Source: Armillaria gallica
Taxonomy: Eukaryota; Basidiomycota; Agaricomycetes; Agaricales; Physalacriaceae
Direction: 5' to 3'
Length of the DNA: 64,000 nucleotides
Assembly: GCA_037576215.1 (NCBI GenBank)
Contig: JBANDB010000008.1
Coordinates: 3,100,001-3,164,000 of the forward strand
Shown piece by piece: positions 42,552 to 55,285 of this stretch. The notes beneath the pieces are model-generated. The model had not been told where the DNA came from. It worked only from the letters and a program-made list of their open reading frames with translations, and did no database searches. Position 1 is the first letter of the stretch. Every line of letters starts with the position of its first letter. A program made the position numbers and the translations under genes.

Positions 42552-44968
42552 TGTTGGCAATGGCAAAACCTTTGGCACGTAATAAGCTAGTTTTACCAAC
42601 TTGTAGATATATTAGTACTTAATCATACTTTTTCTGCGGAAGCGAAACAAGTTACATGTAGGGATCAGTCCGAACATGCCTTGATGCGTACAAAATTTCC
42701 TGGTGGATCCATCTAGGCACGTAAGCACCGGTTTCGAGAGATTTCAATCTGGAGTCGTATTCAGACACCGTGATAATAGGCCTGCCACAATTAGGTACAA
42801 AAATCTTTCTGATGGACTCTTGGCCGGCGCTTTAAAATCGGTTTCAAGTCGGCCACTCGTGTGATTTAGAGCTGTATGCGAGGTGGTAGTTGTTGAAATT
42901 ACCGGAGAAAAGATACATTGATGTCGCAATGCCAGAAAAAGCCAAGGATGAGTCCGGGCCATGGAACGATAAGGTCGAACAGTTGAGCGACAGAGGATTA
43001 GTCATCGCTTCAGTTTTCTCACGCCCCACACATTTTAATTCGGAACAAATTCGGAATGCTTCTACATTCCTGGTCATTAAGACGGCGGATTCGTGAGCAG
43101 GTAAGTATGTAAGATAAACAAAGGCATGTCGATAAATTTATTACGATACACGCGACAATGTACGTTGTACTAGCAAGTACTTTTTCCTGAATTCATGGTA
43201 CGTGATGGTAGTACGTACAATGTAAGGCTTGGCCTAGGAGGGCGCTTGGGCCTTTGAATTTCAAGTCGAGATAAGTGCCAGTAATTACAATCCATGGACC
43301 TCATCAACGTGCATCCTGACGATGTCCTCATTAGCCCAAAAGACAATGACGGGTGCACATAGATGTGTCGCAAATCAGGGTTGTGCTATGATCCTCCACG
43401 AGTCTCACGCTATATTGGTTCTGATCTACTGGAACTTATCTAGATCCCCAGTTTGCTTCCGGCACTGGTAAACGCCAGTAATAAGTTTTTATAATTAATG
43501 CGCCACGTACAAGGGCCAAGGCACAATCGAAACACGGGAACTCACCGTTCCTCTTGATCTCTTCTAAAATAACGCTGAGGCACAGCGGCGGTAGAAGGCC
43601 ATTCAAGTTGAGCGAATGCCTGTACAGTCCTCATAATTTGCCATTGTATGGCAGAGGCATGATGCTGGACGCATACAGACGATTGTGGTTCTCATATCAT
43701 CTTTAGAAGAGGCAGCGGTTGAGATCGAAAGGCATGTTATGTAGATCGCAGACCTGCCATACATTAGTTCCTGACCGTCATAGAAGATAGCATCATCGAT
43801 CCTTGGGTTAACATTTGTCATTAAGAGTTAGTGTATTTTGCACAGATTTTATAGTCATGGATGTCAAAGGCCGGCATACTTGGGACTTTCAAGAAGAAAA
43901 AGCCGAGGTACCATAAAACTACTGCTACGAATCTGTCAGATAAATTCATTTCACTGAAGAAGAACACAAGATTATATGAGAAACAGGCTGGCAGCTGGCC
44001 AACATATGCAACCGCTCTAGATTTTGTGTCGGTTGTGTCAGTTCCCAAGCACCGAGTTAGAAGATAGGAAGCTCAGGAACGACTTCGTCCGAGCGATGAT
44101 CCCACCCCCTTGTTAGACAGTTCGGCCCAATTGGCTTGTAAAAATGTGTCTGAAAATGCATCCAACTGTGACTCTCGGAACACGTCTGCCCAGCGAGACC
44201 ACATGAAGCGGATGGTCCGACGCGCTTCCGATCGGGGTCGCAACCGTGCCGTGTCCCATCAGAAGCAAAATCTACAGCTACAAGGTTAATGGAAGGCCAG
44301 TTACGCGTCTCCGACGGGTTTCGAGGCCATCATGAACGGATCCAAAAATATTCAGTGTGCGCTCGGTGTTGGTCGGCATTGGTCAGAATGTAGGTGTGCG
44401 AAGATGAGCTACGGTGGAATGATATCCGTTCGTCAGTCGTGTGATGTATCATTTCTCCCAGCACAATATGTATACGCCGTTCTTCCTCCACGTCTTGTCG
44501 TAGCCATGCATATGCTGCTGCGTAAATGGCGATACGCCGGTTACGAGACAGAGAAATGTCCCATAAACGCCATGCAAAGGTGTTCCCGGATCTAATGGTG
44601 AGACAAGCCAAAGAATTGAATCATCCAGCGACCTTTGCGCGCGATATCAGTGATTGTGACGTCCGTGACCAATTGAACGCGAAGTCTCCATGGCACATCT
44701 CCCAGGCGGATGCGGTTACTGATGGCGACCTGAAGGTATGCGACTTTCGTGGACGACACGGGCGTTCGCATCATGATGGATAGAAATCATCGTTTGGCTT
44801 TATTCGATGAATCGGCGACAGCATACACCACATCAGATTGGCCATCTTTTCTGATAGCTCCAATTTCGGGGATAAGGGAAACAATTCGAAGCCGAACATT
44901 TGGATTGTGGAGTTGATGCAACACACGCCATTTCGTGGGGTAGCAGATTGCTTGTTAATTAATTATAT
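42552..44968. other. Gene-poor 2.4-kb interval
   Basis: No family was recognised on either strand. Frames longer than 60 codons exist on both strands (for example 43170-43373 minus and 44332-44595 plus), but none has motifs or joins convincingly to neighbours. It may hold a decayed gene or a non-coding RNA; nothing can be claimed. Confidence 0.45.
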
Positions 44969-47031
44969 CTACAACCGTGCTTGGCGGCTGAATGACAAAA
45001 TATTGTTCCAGTCAGAAGGTCCTGTTTTAAATCTGGGAGAGTCACCATAAACGGTCATTTGACTTTCATAGGCTTCCCATCGACGCGAAGACAGCAAAGG
45101 TGCCGATATGTATGGCTCGACTTCCGTCCTCGCGATGAACTCTTCAAGCCGTGGATACATGGATTCAATGGCCGCGTCTTCCATGGCTTGTACTCGAGCT
45201 CGGGACAGATTCAACTCTTCCGAGTACCATGCGGGATCATGCTTAATGCAGCTGACCACATACATGTCCACCAAACAAGAATCAAGGCCTGACGCCACAG
45301 CAGCATCGTACGCCATACGCTCTCCAATGCTTTGAACGAATAGTCGACATTGAGGCAAGACTTGCCGATTGAACTCTTCGCTGCGATGTTGATGGGCTTT
45401 CAAGACTGATCTTAATTCTGTAAACAGCCCAAGTTCGTGTCGTGCCAGGTGACTCTCAGGATTGGGACTCTTGGGCACGCAGTACCTGTTCAAGAGGAGC
45501 TCCGTAGCCAACCCTGATGATCATATTAGGACGAAAGATAAAATATGGCATCGAAAACTTACGAACGGATAGAACCAGCAGGTCTCCTTCGGCAATGGCG
45601 ATTCCACGAAAATCATTCTGGATATGCTTCAGCGTTGTCGCACATATTGAAAAAAAGTTATGAAACATACAAAAATAGAAGAGATCTGATTTATCTCAAA
45701 CAGTCTACTCAATCATGAGGCGATAGAAGAGCATCACCAAAGTAGCATACGCACCCTTGGGCGCCACATCGTTCTCCTAGTTCCAAGGCAGCCTTTTGCG
45801 TGTGACAAACCATGACTGACTTGGTTGCCGTCGCAATGGCATGTCTAACGCGAAAGTCCAAAGAGGCATCTGTGAACAGTTTGATAGATGCATCGAATAA
45901 TGCTCGCATGACATATGCCTGGGCCAAGGCTGTCAATATAGGAACCTGCTGCGTACGAAAAGATAGAATAGGCTTCTGGATCTCTTCGTTGCTAGATACC
46001 GTCCGACGCATGCTATATCGTGCGCATATCGTAGACATAATTTGTAGAGCGGGGACTGCAAGGGACGATAAGGCAATGGTACCATACGGAACGCGAGATA
46101 TTGCCTCGAAAAACGACTGGCGGTGGTTGACTGGCCCAGTAATTTTTCCAAGAAGCGAGTAGGCCGGTATACGGACATGATCGAAATAAGTTATGGAGTG
46201 GGTTAGTGGCGTGTTTCCTCCGCGTTGCGAAAGATATCTGCAGAGGACGACCATGTTTATCAAGCCATATCCCAATGTCAAATGTGATGTACCTGCACAC
46301 AACGCCGGGATGCATGGTCTCGCCGTCATTGATAGGTGCGAGAAAAGGCTTTACGCCATGGTCTGCACCATCGACAAGGGTTCTAGCCATGACCACAGCA
46401 ATGGTCGGGTACCCCATAGGTACAGTAGGCGGCATGTACCTGTATAAAGTCAACATCAAGAGCAGCAACAAAGTCAAGAACTGACTTTCCTGCCCTTTCA
46501 TGGGGCGTATTCAATTCAAAGGATCCATCGGGTAGAAGAGTCGCAGTGGTTTCGAGGTGCAGAGCATCTATACCATGGCCCAATTCGGTGAGTAAGAACT
46601 GTCCACTAAACATGGCTTGAGGCTGCTTTGATTCTAGACAGCAATCACGAGCTTACGATACTTCAAAAGACAATACGCGTTCCAGCGTCTTAGAAACTTC
46701 GATATGTTGAGTAGCATAAGGCGCAATGGTGCCAGCACAGAGATTGTATTGAATGGTAGCCAAGATAGCAGCGGCGCCGTCAATGCCACAGATTGGGTCG
46801 GTATGCAACTGCCATAATTTTTCGGTTGTGTTAATTACATCGTCTCGAGTGAAACCTACGGGAATGGAATGAAAGTATGACAAGGCAATAGCGAGAATAC
46901 TCACCGTATGCTCTGCCGATGGCTTGAGCGCGTTGATAGCTGAGCCGAACGCGATCACGCAGAGGCCAATCATGGGAGTACTGTTGGAAAAGACGACTTT
47001 GCGCAAGGTCTTTCGTACGATGGCTGGACAT
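44969..47031 (-). CDS. Acyl-CoA oxidase-like flavoprotein with PTS1 (ARL)
   Basis: An acyl-CoA oxidase of peroxisomal beta-oxidation. The start MSSHRTKDLAQSRLFQQY leads to RVRLSYQRAQAIGRAY, GFTRDDVINTTEKLWQLHTD, AAILATIQYNLCAGTIAPYA, LLTELGHGIDALHLETTATL (the T-E-x-G-H-G flavin loop of ACOX), MGYPTIAVVMARTLVDGADH, LTHSITYFDHVRIPAYSLLG, SLAVPALQIMSTICARYSMR, ILTALAQAYVMRALFDASI and, in the C-terminal helical domain, SIGERMAYDAAVASGLDS and ISAPLLSSRRWEAYESQM. It ends in RQARL, a conservative PTS1. About eight exons; the intron between IGRAY and GFTRDD is a clear GT-AG. The catalytic Glu equivalent was not identified by eye. It diverges from the amine-oxidase-like gene across 721 bp. Confidence 0.86.
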
Positions 47032-47752
47032 ACCGGAACCAAGGATAATAATTCAAAAAGGGCCAACATGTATAAGTTGGGATCGATATCATTTCTAGGT
47101 GGCACGGGAAAACGGGAGGAAAGAAGCAGCTCAAATGCCGTGATGATTTGTGAACCGTATTGGTCTGCCTAGAGCCGCTACAGCCCGGGCGCGATCACGC
47201 TAAGAAGTAGTTACGTAACAACACTGGCCGCTTCCTTTCTTTTCTTCTTTCTTAGCTAATTGAGCTGTCTGGAGATTTCCAGCCAACTGTTTAGGGTTCG
47301 CTTGACTTTTCTTCATCAGATTCGACAACGGTTGTACCCTGGCTCAATCTACTTCTCTTGATTATTTCAAACCGACAACAAACCGACAAAAGCTGATTAT
47401 CATGATTTTGGATCATTCCTCGGAACTTCGCTTGCAACTTCTAGTATCCAGAGGCACCGAAGAACACCTGGTGTCGAACCTATATCGTTGGCAACTATCT
47501 GATCCGTGAACCACGCCGCGCTGGTGTGGTCAACGTTACTGCACTAGCACCTTTCTCCCCCTGGCGCCCGTACAGCCCATATCTTTCTCAGCGCTGTAGA
47601 CTAAAGGCGGACTTATTAGCCACTGAACGTGTGGTGCTTCCTGAGTTAATAATCGATCCCTTGTTCACAATAGTACTCGCCAACGTATGAATCTTATACT
47701 GTTATCATGCTTTACTCATTAACACTCTGTCCCAAGTTCAACCTGGTAGAAC
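47032..47752. promoter_or_regulatory. Divergent 5' region of the ACOX-like and FAD amine-oxidase-like genes
   Basis: 721 bp between two divergent flavoenzyme starts; no gene seen. Shared control is possible from the layout, but no motif was assigned. Confidence 0.35.
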
Positions 47753-49781
47753 ATGAAAATTGCCGTCGTCGGCTCCGGAGTAGCTGGTCTCGCTTCCACT
47801 TGGGTAATTCCTTTCTCTGCGAATAACTCGGGACTCTGATCTGTTCCAGGCTTTGAATGAATACAGCGACCACCAAGTTCATCTTTATGAGGCAGAAGAC
47901 CGTATTGGCGGTCATGCTAATACCGTTCTTCTTCCTGCCCGAGCCGGCTTTGAAGAATGCCATGTAGATACGTAAGTCTATCTCTCTCCACCACTACGTC
48001 ATCTTTTTAAACCTTCCAAGTGCTTTTGTGCGTGACACAGTCGTTATGTTTTCATCGAATCCAATAGCTTGAGTGCTTGTAGATTGCGTTCAACCGATGC
48101 ACATATCCGAATTTCCTTCAATTCCTTCGTCTCAACCCAGCTATTCGAATCCTTACCACTTCTATGAGCTTCTGCGTCTCCCGAGACAATGGCTTCTTCG
48201 AATGGTCAGGGAAGAATATCTGGAGCATTTTCTGTCAACGCAAGCGTTTGTTAGATCCCTCAATGTGGATATTATTATATGATATCATGCGGTTCAACAT
48301 GTGTGCTCGCCGTCTTTTAGATGGACCCGTTGAACTAGGATTATCTATCGGTGAATATTTGCATAGAGAAGGCTATTCAGATTCTTTCCGTGATAACTAT
48401 CTGCTAGTGAGTCCATTCTATTCACGTGAATAAATGCTCAATAGTATCAGCCCATGACAGCCGGTATCTGGAGCACGCCGCCTGATGCATTCGCGATGAC
48501 GTTCCCTGCACAAACTTTGGTAAGTTCGATTTCCCAAGTCATTCCAATCTTATTGACCATGGCAGCGCAGATACAATTCATGATGAATCATCAGCTCCTG
48601 AGAGTTATTGGTAAATCTGAATGGCTCACTATTGCCGGCGGAAGGTATCGTAGTTCTTCTTCCTGATAGTTCTGAGATCTAATGTTCTATTAGCCAGGAA
48701 TATATCAAGCGCATTATAGAAGCTTTGCCCCGAGATCACCTACATCTCTCCACTCCTGTCCAGTCGCTCACCAACATCGGCGATGCCGCTGCTCCTCAAA
48801 TCCTTTTGACGACAGCCAATGGTGAAAGCGAAGCATTTGACCGCGTTATTTTTGCATGTCATTCGGATGCCGTTTTATCCATCTTGAAGGCAGGAGGTGG
48901 CCTAACCGGCGAAGAGCACCAGGTACTCAGCGCGTTTCGTTGGAACGAGAACGAATGCGTTTTACATTATGATGAGGAGGTAAGTCAAGTCGTCACTCCG
49001 TCACTGCAGGTGCTTATGTCTTCTAGCTGATGCCAAAAAATCGTGAAGCTTGGTCATGTTGGAACTACCTCGCAGAGTCGTCTGTAGACGAGTATGGAGA
49101 AACTCGTTTGAATCCTCCTCGATTATCTATGTGAGCATCTTCGAGATTTAAATGAAGCAGACTACTGACAAAACATTCTCGAAGAACATGTACGTATCAT
49201 ATGTTATCTGGAGAATTACCGACGTCTTATCTCCCGCTTGAAGTTGGTATGAACGCACTTCAGCATCTATCATACGCTAAGCATGGCCCCGTCTTGGTTA
49301 CCTTAAATCCACCATATGAGCCACGGCCGGAGATGATTATCGGCAGGTGGAAGTACGACCATCCACTTCTGGACACCAATGTAAGTGATATTTCGATAGT
49401 TTCTCCCTCTTAACTGACCTTTTTTCAAATTGAGGCGAAGCGATCGCAAGCCCTTCTGAAGTGCATCCAAGGCGTCAGATCGATCTTTTACGCCGGCGCT
49501 TATTTGAAGTACGGTTTCCATGAAGATGGATTTACAACCGGGCTCGAAGCCGCTGAAGCGGTGGCAGCATCGTGTTCGTCATCTCTGAGGCTGCCTTTTT
49601 CGTTGTCCGCGACGGAGGACAATCACCCAAGGCTGTATCACCCATATGGTGTCGGATTGCCGCTCTGGCCTTTGATATGCTCGAAATGAGTGGTATCCGA
49701 CGTGTCATAGGCTCACTTCTCGGGTCCGTCATGGCTGCAGTGCGCTGGATTTTTTCTTTTTGGGCTGATATGAGAATGTAA
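47753..49781 (+). CDS. FAD-dependent amine-oxidase-like protein (NAD(P)-binding Rossmann)
   Basis: The N-terminus MKIAVVGSGVAGLASTWALN is a perfect beta-alpha-beta dinucleotide motif (GxGxxG), then VHLYEAEDRIGGHANTV, the GG motif of the amine-oxidase superfamily. The next family motif DTGFIVFN reads DTAFIAFNRCTYPNFLQFL only if a 7-nt microexon (48021-48027) is used. Downstream: MTAGIWSTPPDAFAMTFPAQ, SEWLTIAGGSQEYIKRIIEA, DRVIFACHSDAVLSIL, WNYLAESS and FYAGAYLKYGFHEDGFTTGL with the C-terminal FAD loop (G-x-x-x-x-x-G-F-H-E-D-G), as in widespread agaricomycete and plant/bacterial homologues near cyclopropane-fatty-acid synthases. Reaction unknown. The 3' end is uncertain: one frame stops at 49689, and splicing from about 49570 gives a helical end stopping at 49781. 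Confidence 0.86.
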
Positions 49782-50822
49782 ACCTCTACCTGGGGACGAC
49801 TTGATGCACAATGATCTGCAGATACTCTTGAATGCCCTTGACTCCCCCCCTATATTTTTGGATTCTGCATTTTCTTAACCGCCACAAGTACACTCACTCC
49901 TAAAACGCGGTCTTGATACAAATGTCGTAGTCCTTCCTTTCATAGATTAATTGGTGTGGTACAATAACGAACCTGCAGTGTAGTCCCCTTCAGTGTAGGG
50001 CTAATTAAAGATGTTCTGCGGTTGGCCGTACATAGCTACGTGAAGGAAGGAAGGAAGGCAGGAAGGAAGGAAGTTTTATTACCCGACGGTGCTCCTCAAC
50101 AGAAGCGTGCCAGACCCTTGACTTGATTGAAATTCAGTTTCAGTGTTTCAGTCCCGTTCTATCAGAATGCTTTCTATTCAAACTTGGAGTAAAAATCTTC
50201 GTGGCAACAACTCCGCCTCCGCAGTCCAAACTAGTGCCACTGCAAAACGACATACGTCAACGAAGGTGAACTTTATAGCGCAAGGAAACGAGTTAATTGA
50301 CATCTTTTCGTGGGCACGGGGTCACCGAATGAAAATACCTGCTCTCCTACCGAATTCTTGCCATTACCCATGTAATCGATCGGTATCATCTAGACAACGG
50401 CATCATTTCTAGAACAAATTACAAACGCAAAGAAGACGGGTATTCCTAAGTAACCCACGTCGTCTGTATCGTGGACCCGAGAGTAAAGCTTGGATATGGC
50501 TGTCCTCGTCAATGCACTACATCAGATCTATCAGATGCACAAATCTAACCAAGCCTTACAAGCAAACACATGGTCATCCGACCAGAAATTTACCGGTATA
50601 CCGCCTGACTAACATTCAACCACCTCGCAAAGTCCCGAGTGCAGCCAAGCTGCACCGAATACATTGAGAAACCCAGGTCCTTTGTGAACGGGGATTACGC
50701 AGTTAGATGCAGGTGAAAACTATCACAAGGGGTTATCATAGTATCACTCGGATGTTATTCCATCATAGGTACATGCCATGGAATCGTACACTTGCGAAAT
50801 TACAAGATACAAGATTTATTAC
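49782..50822. other. Intergenic about 1 kb, with a GGAA microsatellite
   Basis: No gene supported. Holds the likely 3' UTRs of two convergent genes and a tetranucleotide repeat (listed separately). Confidence 0.5.
50042..50073. repeat. GGAA tetranucleotide microsatellite
   Basis: About eight units of GGAA with one interrupting C (GGCA at 50057-50060). A simple-sequence repeat likely to vary in length between strains. Confidence 0.9.
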
Positions 50823-52195
50823 TTACTGTTGTTGGTCGTTTACATCGGGCGTTGGGACCTGAGGATTGTATCCTTTAGCCTTCCATCCTTCTTCCAATTC
50901 CAAAATGCAGGCAACCGTATCAGGATAGTCTACAATTGACCGCAAAATTATCACCCGAACATTTTGAAGGGGAAAGACAAACCTCGTCGAACGTATGGAA
51001 GTCTTCTTTTTTCATTCCAAAAAGGCGGTCCACCCATTCATACTCCAAAGCTGACGGCCCGTAAAAAGGAGGAGGATCAGCTGCGATGATGCGGCTTTTC
51101 AAGTTGGGATAGCGTTCCAAGATTACCGCTTTAGCCCGAGAATAGTCGAAGTATTGAGGAGATAAAAAGCCAGCGCGGTTACGCTCGCCTGCCGGTGCCG
51201 GCTTCCAGAGTTCAAGTCCACGAACACAGGCCTTGGCAACATCACGGACGTCGACATGCGCAGGATAAGGAGGGTACATCCCATCGGGTTTCAACATGGT
51301 CGCAATTGCAAGGGCGCTCGTTAAAGCCCAATAATCAGGGGCCTCTGGAACTTGCCAGTAACGAGATACAGGTCCGTAGACGTACGGTGGATGAACTGAA
51401 GATACCTAAGTTCGACCCAGAAAGTAACAACGAGCAAGCCTTACTTGAAGATATCTGAACGTGTGGATGTTCATCCGCCCATTTCCACATCGCAAGCTCT
51501 GCAAGAGTCTTCGCGTTAGCGTAGACGGCCATTGCCGGTCGTTTACTGTTGTCGCCTTCGGGTACTTGAAACCAATCTTTTGTGCAAAGGATGAGCCTCG
51601 ATTTGTGGCATGATGTCATGCAAATACGAACCTTTGTGCGAAAAGGTCATGGCTGGAGTCACCATTGTGGTGATTGAGCTCAGGACGAGGAAGCGGTGTA
51701 TCCCAGCAGCTTCCGCTCGGCGTAACACGTTAAGTGTACCATTAGTCGCCACCTACGAATTAGGTGCCTTCAGTAGCGGCATCCGATGAAATGAATATGC
51801 CCCGTACCGTGATCATATCCTCAACATTGCTGGTTCGGGTAGGCATCGCTGTGGCTCCATGTATAACAGCATCTACACCTTCAAATGCTCCGATGAGACT
51901 ATCCTCAGCGATGTCTGTGATGCCAACGGTATCGAAACGATCGCCAAAGTCGGCATAGGTAGATTTGAGTTGTTCAACTTTTGCGGAACGGGCAACACTG
52001 TCTTTCCGTTAAGCCTAGAGTCCAAAAATCGACGATGGTAACGTACGCTCTAACTCGATAACCGCTTGCTAAGAGCTGTTCGACAATATGACATCCGATA
52101 AACCCGGTGGAACCGGTAACCTGGCAGCCTGTAAGTAAATAATCCGATAATACACAATTGTGAACGCTGCTCACGAGAATGAGTTGGCCAGACAT
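50823..52195 (-). CDS. Extended SDR, NAD-dependent epimerase/dehydratase family
   Basis: Short-chain dehydrogenase of the dihydroflavonol-reductase-like type. The first two exons join as MSGQLILVTGSTGFIGCHIV, giving the TGxxGxxG cofactor motif; then GDRFDTVGITDIAEDSLIG, GVDAVIHGATAMPT, GTLNVLRRAEAAGIHRFLVL and SSITTMV, the catalytic pair in VYANAKTLAELAMW (YxxxK), HPPYVYGPVSRYW, AHVDVRDVAKACVRGLELW and FDYSRAKAVILERYPN. The intron after HTFDE (acceptor at about 50939) leaves the last exon one base out of phase with its best reading, DYPDTVACILELEEGWKAKG; the other frame is open but lacks a family-like end. This looks like another missing base in a GG pair. Substrate unknown. It diverges from the P450 gene. 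Confidence 0.83.
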
Positions 52196-52835
52196 TGAAA
52201 TGTTACTTCAGGTAAAGAACCCGCACGAAAGGACGATGGAAAGACCGTCGATTTTCTAAATCGGCATGAGTCCTGTGAACATTTGGGCCTGGCATCCGAA
52301 TTAATGGTCCCATCTGAATCCGACTCAATTGGTGATCCTTCCGAGCATAATCTTGATGAAATCAGTCTCTTTTTCTGAAGGGAATTGAAGAGAAGAGCGT
52401 CGGAGTTGAACAGCCTTACTAAGTTGAAGAAGAAACTCCATCATGGAGGAGGAGAGGACACCGGACACCCTATGATCAAGGACAACAAAGGCCGCCCGCC
52501 AAGTACGGCCAAGTTAAATTGAGTCATTGTTGGAATCTTCCATATCATTGATGTTGATGAGTAGAACATCACCGTACGAAATACTTCTGGGAGTCGGGGA
52601 ATTTGATGGAAGCTGTTTCCTGGTAGCTAAATGCAGCCACTGCACACGGTCTTGGTGTTTCTTGACTTACGTTTACACGTGCTATCTTTCCTTCTTGACT
52701 TCCTCGCCTAGGAACCAGATCTTTGCCATTTTTCCTGTTGTGCCTCAAGTTCTGGGTGTGACCTTGGTGCTCTCACCATTGAGTTGATTAGTAGCTCCCG
52801 TCGCAGCCCTTCCAACTCGCTTGCAATCTGTCAAT
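52196..52835. promoter_or_regulatory. Divergent 5' region of SDR and P450 genes
   Basis: 640 bp between two divergent oxidoreductase starts. An open plus-strand stretch (52213-52377, ending HNLDEISLFF) has no ATG or motif and was not called. Shared regulation is inferred only. Confidence 0.35.
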
Positions 52836-55045
52836 GACCGTGGATGTTGCTTCAGATGTGGTCCTCAACATCAGCGCCCTCAGTGCGGGAGGAGCTTTAG
52901 TATGTCGTCTTCAAGTTCACATGTTACTTCATCTGACTCCTTGACTCCTCTAGGTATCGTGGCTCTTCTTCCACTGGTATCATGTCCGAGGGGACTATGC
53001 TGCTCTGGCATTCTCCATTTCCCCTCTGATGACTTATTCTGCAATTCGCCTTTTGCTATCTGAAACTCAGACATCGCATCTTCTCTTAACGTTGCTCTAC
53101 GTCGTGGTATTCGCAGCATCGGCCATTCTTCTCTCGGTTTGCTATCGATTTTCACCTCTTCACCCGTTAGCTAGTTATCCCGGGCCTCGATCATGGTGGT
53201 TCACCAACTTGCAGCTTGTTCGCTTGGCCATGTCGGGCAAGCGACACCAAAGGCTTCATGAGCTTCACATGCAATATGGGCCTATTGTAAGAGTTGGTAA
53301 GCGGTCGAGTAAATGTTATCGTTTAATCCTACAGTCTCACGCCTCATAATAGGACATAACACTCTGTCGATTAATTCATTGTCCGCCCTTAACCCCTTGT
53401 ACGGGCCTGCACTTTCCATGGAAAAAAGCGAAATGTACAGGCTTCCCGGACATCAAGATGTGATGTGTCTATTCTATAAGCAAGACTTGCATCTTCATAA
53501 CGAACGCAAACGGGTATGGATGAAGGGCCTATCCGCGGCTGCGTGATTACTTCTCGCTTTCAGTCAGTCGAATCGTCTATTGAAGTTTGACATAGCACCA
53601 AAAACTACATTCCTTGTATGGAACGGCGTACCTGGGAGCTTGAATCGTACATCGAGCGTCGGCAAGCCGGCTCGAAAGAAGGCGCAGCTAGTTTGTCTGA
53701 ATGCTTCTCTCATTGGGCATATGACTTGATGGTGAGTTCTCTTCTCTGGTAGTAACGGTCACTGACTTTCGTTCCTGCAGGGCGACATCATGTACGGAGG
53801 TTGTAACGACTACGTGCATACTCTATCCTATTATTCCTATTCTTCTATTCTTATTTGTTGCGGTCTGTAGGCTCTGATGGCGAAAGGCGACTCCGAGCGT
53901 CTGGTTTTGACTGGAAAGGAAGGAATGGCAGCCATCGATTGGTTAGAGCTTTTCCTCTAAGCCCTAATTTTGGCTGCTGATCGCTAATGATAGCTTTGGA
54001 CAAGCGCCTTGGCTAATGGATATCATATGGCATGTTCCAGCCAGCGAAGCTATGGTTAAGTATTCCGCCATCTCCGCAGCGATGATGCGCAAGCGAATCA
54101 AAGTGAACGATGCTACAAGTATGAGAGACCTCAGTTCTTACCTTGTAAGTACCTCTTAGTGGTTCTTTCACTTCCAGCCGAACAGGTGTAGCTAGAAGAG
54201 TCTCCATCCGGTCAAACTATCCCACTTCCAGATCTCGAACTAGAAGCAGTCAATGCACTTTTCGGAGGTTCGTATCCTACAATATACCTTTTCGATTGCT
54301 TCATCTTATCAAATTAGGTGGCGATACTATCGCCGGAACACTATCAATGGTGTTCTACTATCTTCTTTCGCATCCGCAATACTACATACAGCTCTATGAA
54401 GTCTTGCATGCTGAATTTCCTGACCCCATGGAACATCTGGAAGGCTCCAGGCTTGCTGGGATACCCCTTCTTGGTGGCGTCATCGATGAAGCGCTGCGCC
54501 TACAGACGGCTTTCTACTTTCCCAGGATAGTACCGTTGGGAGGTGTCACAATAGATGGATCGTTCATTCCCGAAGGGACAATCGTCTCTGTGACATCATA
54601 TTCACAGCAAATCGACCCCACGAATTTCTACCCCGATCCTTTGGTTAGTACCATTTCGCGCGCTGTGGGTTTGGGTGTCCGTTCATCTCGATACAGGAAT
54701 TCAGACCAGAACGATGGTTGCCAGGCGGGCTAGGACCTAATACAAAAACTGAGCGAAATGCTTTACTGTCTTTTTCAGCTGGTAAGGAGTTACCGCCCTC
54801 TCAAGTTATACAGATTTATGATATGAATAGGGCAACACGTCTGTGTCGGGAAAGCTTTTGCTTACCAACAAATGCAGTATGTTATCGCACGCTTGGTTTT
54901 ATCTTTTGATATGGCTTTTCCCGAGTCATTCGATAAAGAGGCATTCTGCAATGGTATCCTTCACAAGCGCACTTTGATACTTGAAAAGCTGCTCCTTGTG
55001 AGGGTTACGCGACGGCCTGGTGCAGAGATTCCAGACCTGAAATGA
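52836..55045 (+). CDS. Cytochrome P450 monooxygenase
   Basis: A microsomal P450 with N-terminal hydrophobic helices (HLLLTLLYVVVFAASAILLS) and the proline-rich hinge HPLASYPGPRSWW. Further: FYKQDLHLHNERKRVWMKGL (helix C WxxxR region), ALFGGGDTIAGTLSMV (I helix; GGGDT in place of A-G-x-D-T), GGVIDEALRL (K helix ExxR) and EFRPERWLPGGL (the PERF region). The heme loop is spliced over an intron: FSAG joined to QHVCVGKAFAYQQM, giving FxxGxHxCxG with His where most P450s have Arg. The C-terminus ends VTRRPGAEIPDLK. About ten introns. Subfamily cannot be named by eye. The neighbouring SDR suggests a small oxidative pathway, but this is only an inference. Confidence 0.9.
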
Positions 55046-55285
55046 CATGGTGCATGCGCGCCCTCCTTCAGACCCTCTGGACGTATCATAGTATTTATGA
55101 TTCCTGGTCTTCCCCAGAACGTATCAGGCACTTTGCCATCAATATAATAAGTACATGAGAATTGAAATTTATCCCGACGTTCTCACGGGCGTCGCCGGTT
55201 GTCGAGTGAGTCAGTTCCATACTCGCTGGTTTCAATAATTCCATCGGTAACCATCACGACCTTCACGATCGGTATAATACATACC

